A stretch of DNA of 64,000 nt, taken from the NCBI RefSeq assembly GCF_001442755.1, contig NZ_CP006367.1, forward strand, positions 1,860,001 through 1,924,000. Reading direction: 5' to 3'. Position 1 is the first letter of the stretch. Each line of letters begins with the position of its first letter. The notes below the pieces were generated by a model. That model searched no databases, was not told the DNA's origin, and was given only the letters and a program-made list of their open reading frames with translations. A program made the position numbers and the translations under genes. This DNA comes from Aureimonas sp. AU20 (GTDB lineage: Bacteria > Pseudomonadota > Alphaproteobacteria > Rhizobiales > Rhizobiaceae). Below, piece by piece: positions 62,821 through 64,000 of the stretch.

Positions 62821-64000
62821 TCAAGCGGCCTGAAAATAGGACTGAAGCGAGCGCACTTCAAGATTGCCCGCCTTCAGCGCCGCGATGGCCTGGGCCGCGG
62901 CCTCCATGCCGGCGAGCGTCGTGAAGTAGGGCACCTTGTGCATCAGGGCCGCGCGGCGAAGCGAACGCGAGTCCGACAGTGCCTTGGCACCCTCGGTCGT
63001 GTTGAGGACGATCTGGACCTGACGGTTGCGGATCGCGTCCTCGATATGCGGACGCCCTTCCAGCACCTTGTTCACCTTCTCGGCCACGACGCCGTTCTCG
63101 GCGAGGAAGCGATGGGTGCCCTCGGTCGCCGAGATGCGGAAGCCGAGCGCGGCCATGCGCTGGACGGTGCCCAGCATCTTGGGCTTGTCGCCGTCGCGCA
63201 CCGAGACGAACATCGCCCCCTCGCGCGGCAGGTCCACCGAGGCGCCGAGCTGCGCCTTGGCGAAGGCCAGCGCGAAGTCGGTGTCGAGGCCCATGACCTC
63301 GCCGGTGGAGCGCATCTCGGGGCCGAGCAGCGTGTCGACGCCGGGGAAGCGGGCGAAGGGGAACACCGCCTCCTTCACCGCGATGTGCTTCAGGTTCTTC
63401 ACGTCCGGCTTGCCGCCATAGGCCGCGAAGGCGGCGTCCAGCGTCTCGCCCGCCATGATGCGCGCGGCGATCTTGGCGACCGGCGAGCCGATCGTCTTGG
63501 CGACGAAGGGCACGGTGCGCGAAGCGCGCGGGTTCACTTCCAGAACGTAGATGTCCTCGCCCTTGATGGCGAACTGCACGTTCATCAATCCGCCGACCTT
63601 CAAGGCCAACGCCATGTCGCGGGTCTGGCGCTCCAACTCGTCGGTGATGGCGCGCGAGAGCGAGTGGACGGGGAGGGAGCAGGCGGAGTCGCCGGAATGG
63701 ATGCCGGCTTCCTCGATATGCTCCATGATGCCGACCACGAACGTGTCCGTGCCGTCGCTGAGGCAGTCGACGTCGACCTCCGTCGCGTCCGAAAGGTAGC
63801 TGTCGATCAGCACCGGCGACTTGCCGGACACGACCACGGCTTCCTTCATGTAACGGGCGAACTGCGTGTCGCCGCGCACGATCTCCATCGCGCGGCCGCC
63901 CAGCACGTAGGAGGGGCGGATCACCACGGGATAGCCGATGCGATCCACGATCTCGCGCGCTTCCTCGACGGAGCGGGCGATGCCGTTGTTGGGCTGGCGC
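62821..64000 (-). CDS. carB: carbamoyl-phosphate synthase large subunit (5' end outside window)
   Basis: The C-terminal part (about 393 residues) of CarB, which makes carbamoyl phosphate from glutamine-derived ammonia, bicarbonate and ATP for arginine and pyrimidine synthesis. [40 protein letters not shown] and [20 protein letters not shown] belong to the second ATP-grasp half. The allosteric domain follows ([20 protein letters not shown]). The gene continues past the right edge; no internal start should be used. Confidence 0.96.
   Translation of the reverse strand, partial: RQPNNGIARSVEEAREIVDRIGYPVVIRPSYVLGGRAMEIVRGDTQFARYMKEAVVVSGKSPVLIDSYLSDATEVDVDCLSDGTDTFVVGIMEHIEEAGIHSGDSACSLPVHSLSRAITDELERQTRDMALALKVGGLMNVQFAIKGEDIYVLEVNPRASRTVPFVAKTIGSPVAKIAARIMAGETLDAAFAAYGGKPDVKNLKHIAVKEAVFPFARFPGVDTLLGPEMRSTGEVMGLDTDFALAFAKAQLGASVDLPREGAMFVSVRDGDKPKMLGTVQRMAALGFRISATEGTHRFLAENGVVAEKVNKVLEGRPHIEDAIRNRQVQIVLNTTEGAKALSDSRSLRRAALMHKVPYFTTLAGMEAAAQAIAALKAGNLEVRSLQSYFQAA

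Overview
This window is a GC-rich chromosomal segment that looks like an alphaproteobacterium of the order Hyphomicrobiales (Rhizobiales). The evidence is gene content and neighbourhood: petABC with PetR/PetP-type regulators, a LysR gene next to trxB in the lsrB-trxB arrangement, a YbjN-proC-csaA block, an LpcC-like LPS-core glycosyltransferase, a BA14K-like secreted protein, and a UvrB with very long terminal extensions. The genus cannot be fixed from sequence alone. No rRNA, tRNA, CRISPR array, transposase or integrase was recognised. Nearly all the window is core chromosome. The two edge genes, a MoxR ATPase on the left and carB on the right, are cut by the window.

Layout. 1-5.9 kb: moxR, a DUF1285-Nudix-cca operon, a small DUF1059 gene, hemF, a small conserved gene and trmL. 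6-9.8 kb: two tandem ABC exporters of equal length, coupled by a 4-base overlap. 10-12.9 kb: petABC (cytochrome bc1), then a membrane-bound GGDEF protein. 14.8-24.5 kb, mostly minus strand: two MaoC-like genes, an rplY-pth-ychF group, a HAD hydrolase (plus), and an lgt-midA-pgeF-M24-prs run with overlapping or closely spaced genes. 24.6-31.7 kb: UbiK-like protein, YbjN, proC, csaA, a histidine kinase with OmpR- and MarR-type regulators, ilvE and an MBL hydrolase. 31.7-35.1 kb: a BA14K-like secreted protein, a cold-shock gene and four small exported proteins, three of which end in almost the same ten-residue motif. 35.2-40.8 kb: metQNI-type methionine importer, a Bax-inhibitor-1 protein, an ECF sigma/anti-sigma pair and a SHOCT-associated-type protein. 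41-44 kb: small exported proteins, then a clearly AT-rich two-gene island (HD phosphohydrolase plus a DUF4065/YwgA-like partner). 44-53 kb: uvrB, an extensin-family protein, a low-complexity secreted protein, thioesterase, sodC, a PRC-barrel protein, a GST and aspartate aminotransferase. 53.6-58.2 kb: lsrB-like gene, trxB, a candidate leader peptide, a third ABC exporter and a cluster of palindromic repeats. 58.2-64 kb: trkH, two LPS-type glycosyltransferases, a SpoT-like HD protein, greA and carB.

The genes form several working units. One is the respiratory bc1 complex plus possible regulators 15 kb away. Another covers translation and tRNA functions (cca, trmL, pth, ychF, rplY). There are also envelope functions (lgt, LPS glycosyltransferases, ABC exporters, extensin-like protein), redox defence (trxB, LsrB-like, sodC, GST) and methionine uptake. 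The most unusual parts are the AT-rich HD/DUF4065-like island (42.1-44.0 kb), the TPSNGIVPGQ-tailed exported protein cluster (33.7-35.1 kb), and a 271-base inverted-repeat element at 57.8-58.1 kb that resembles a MITE or structured non-coding element.
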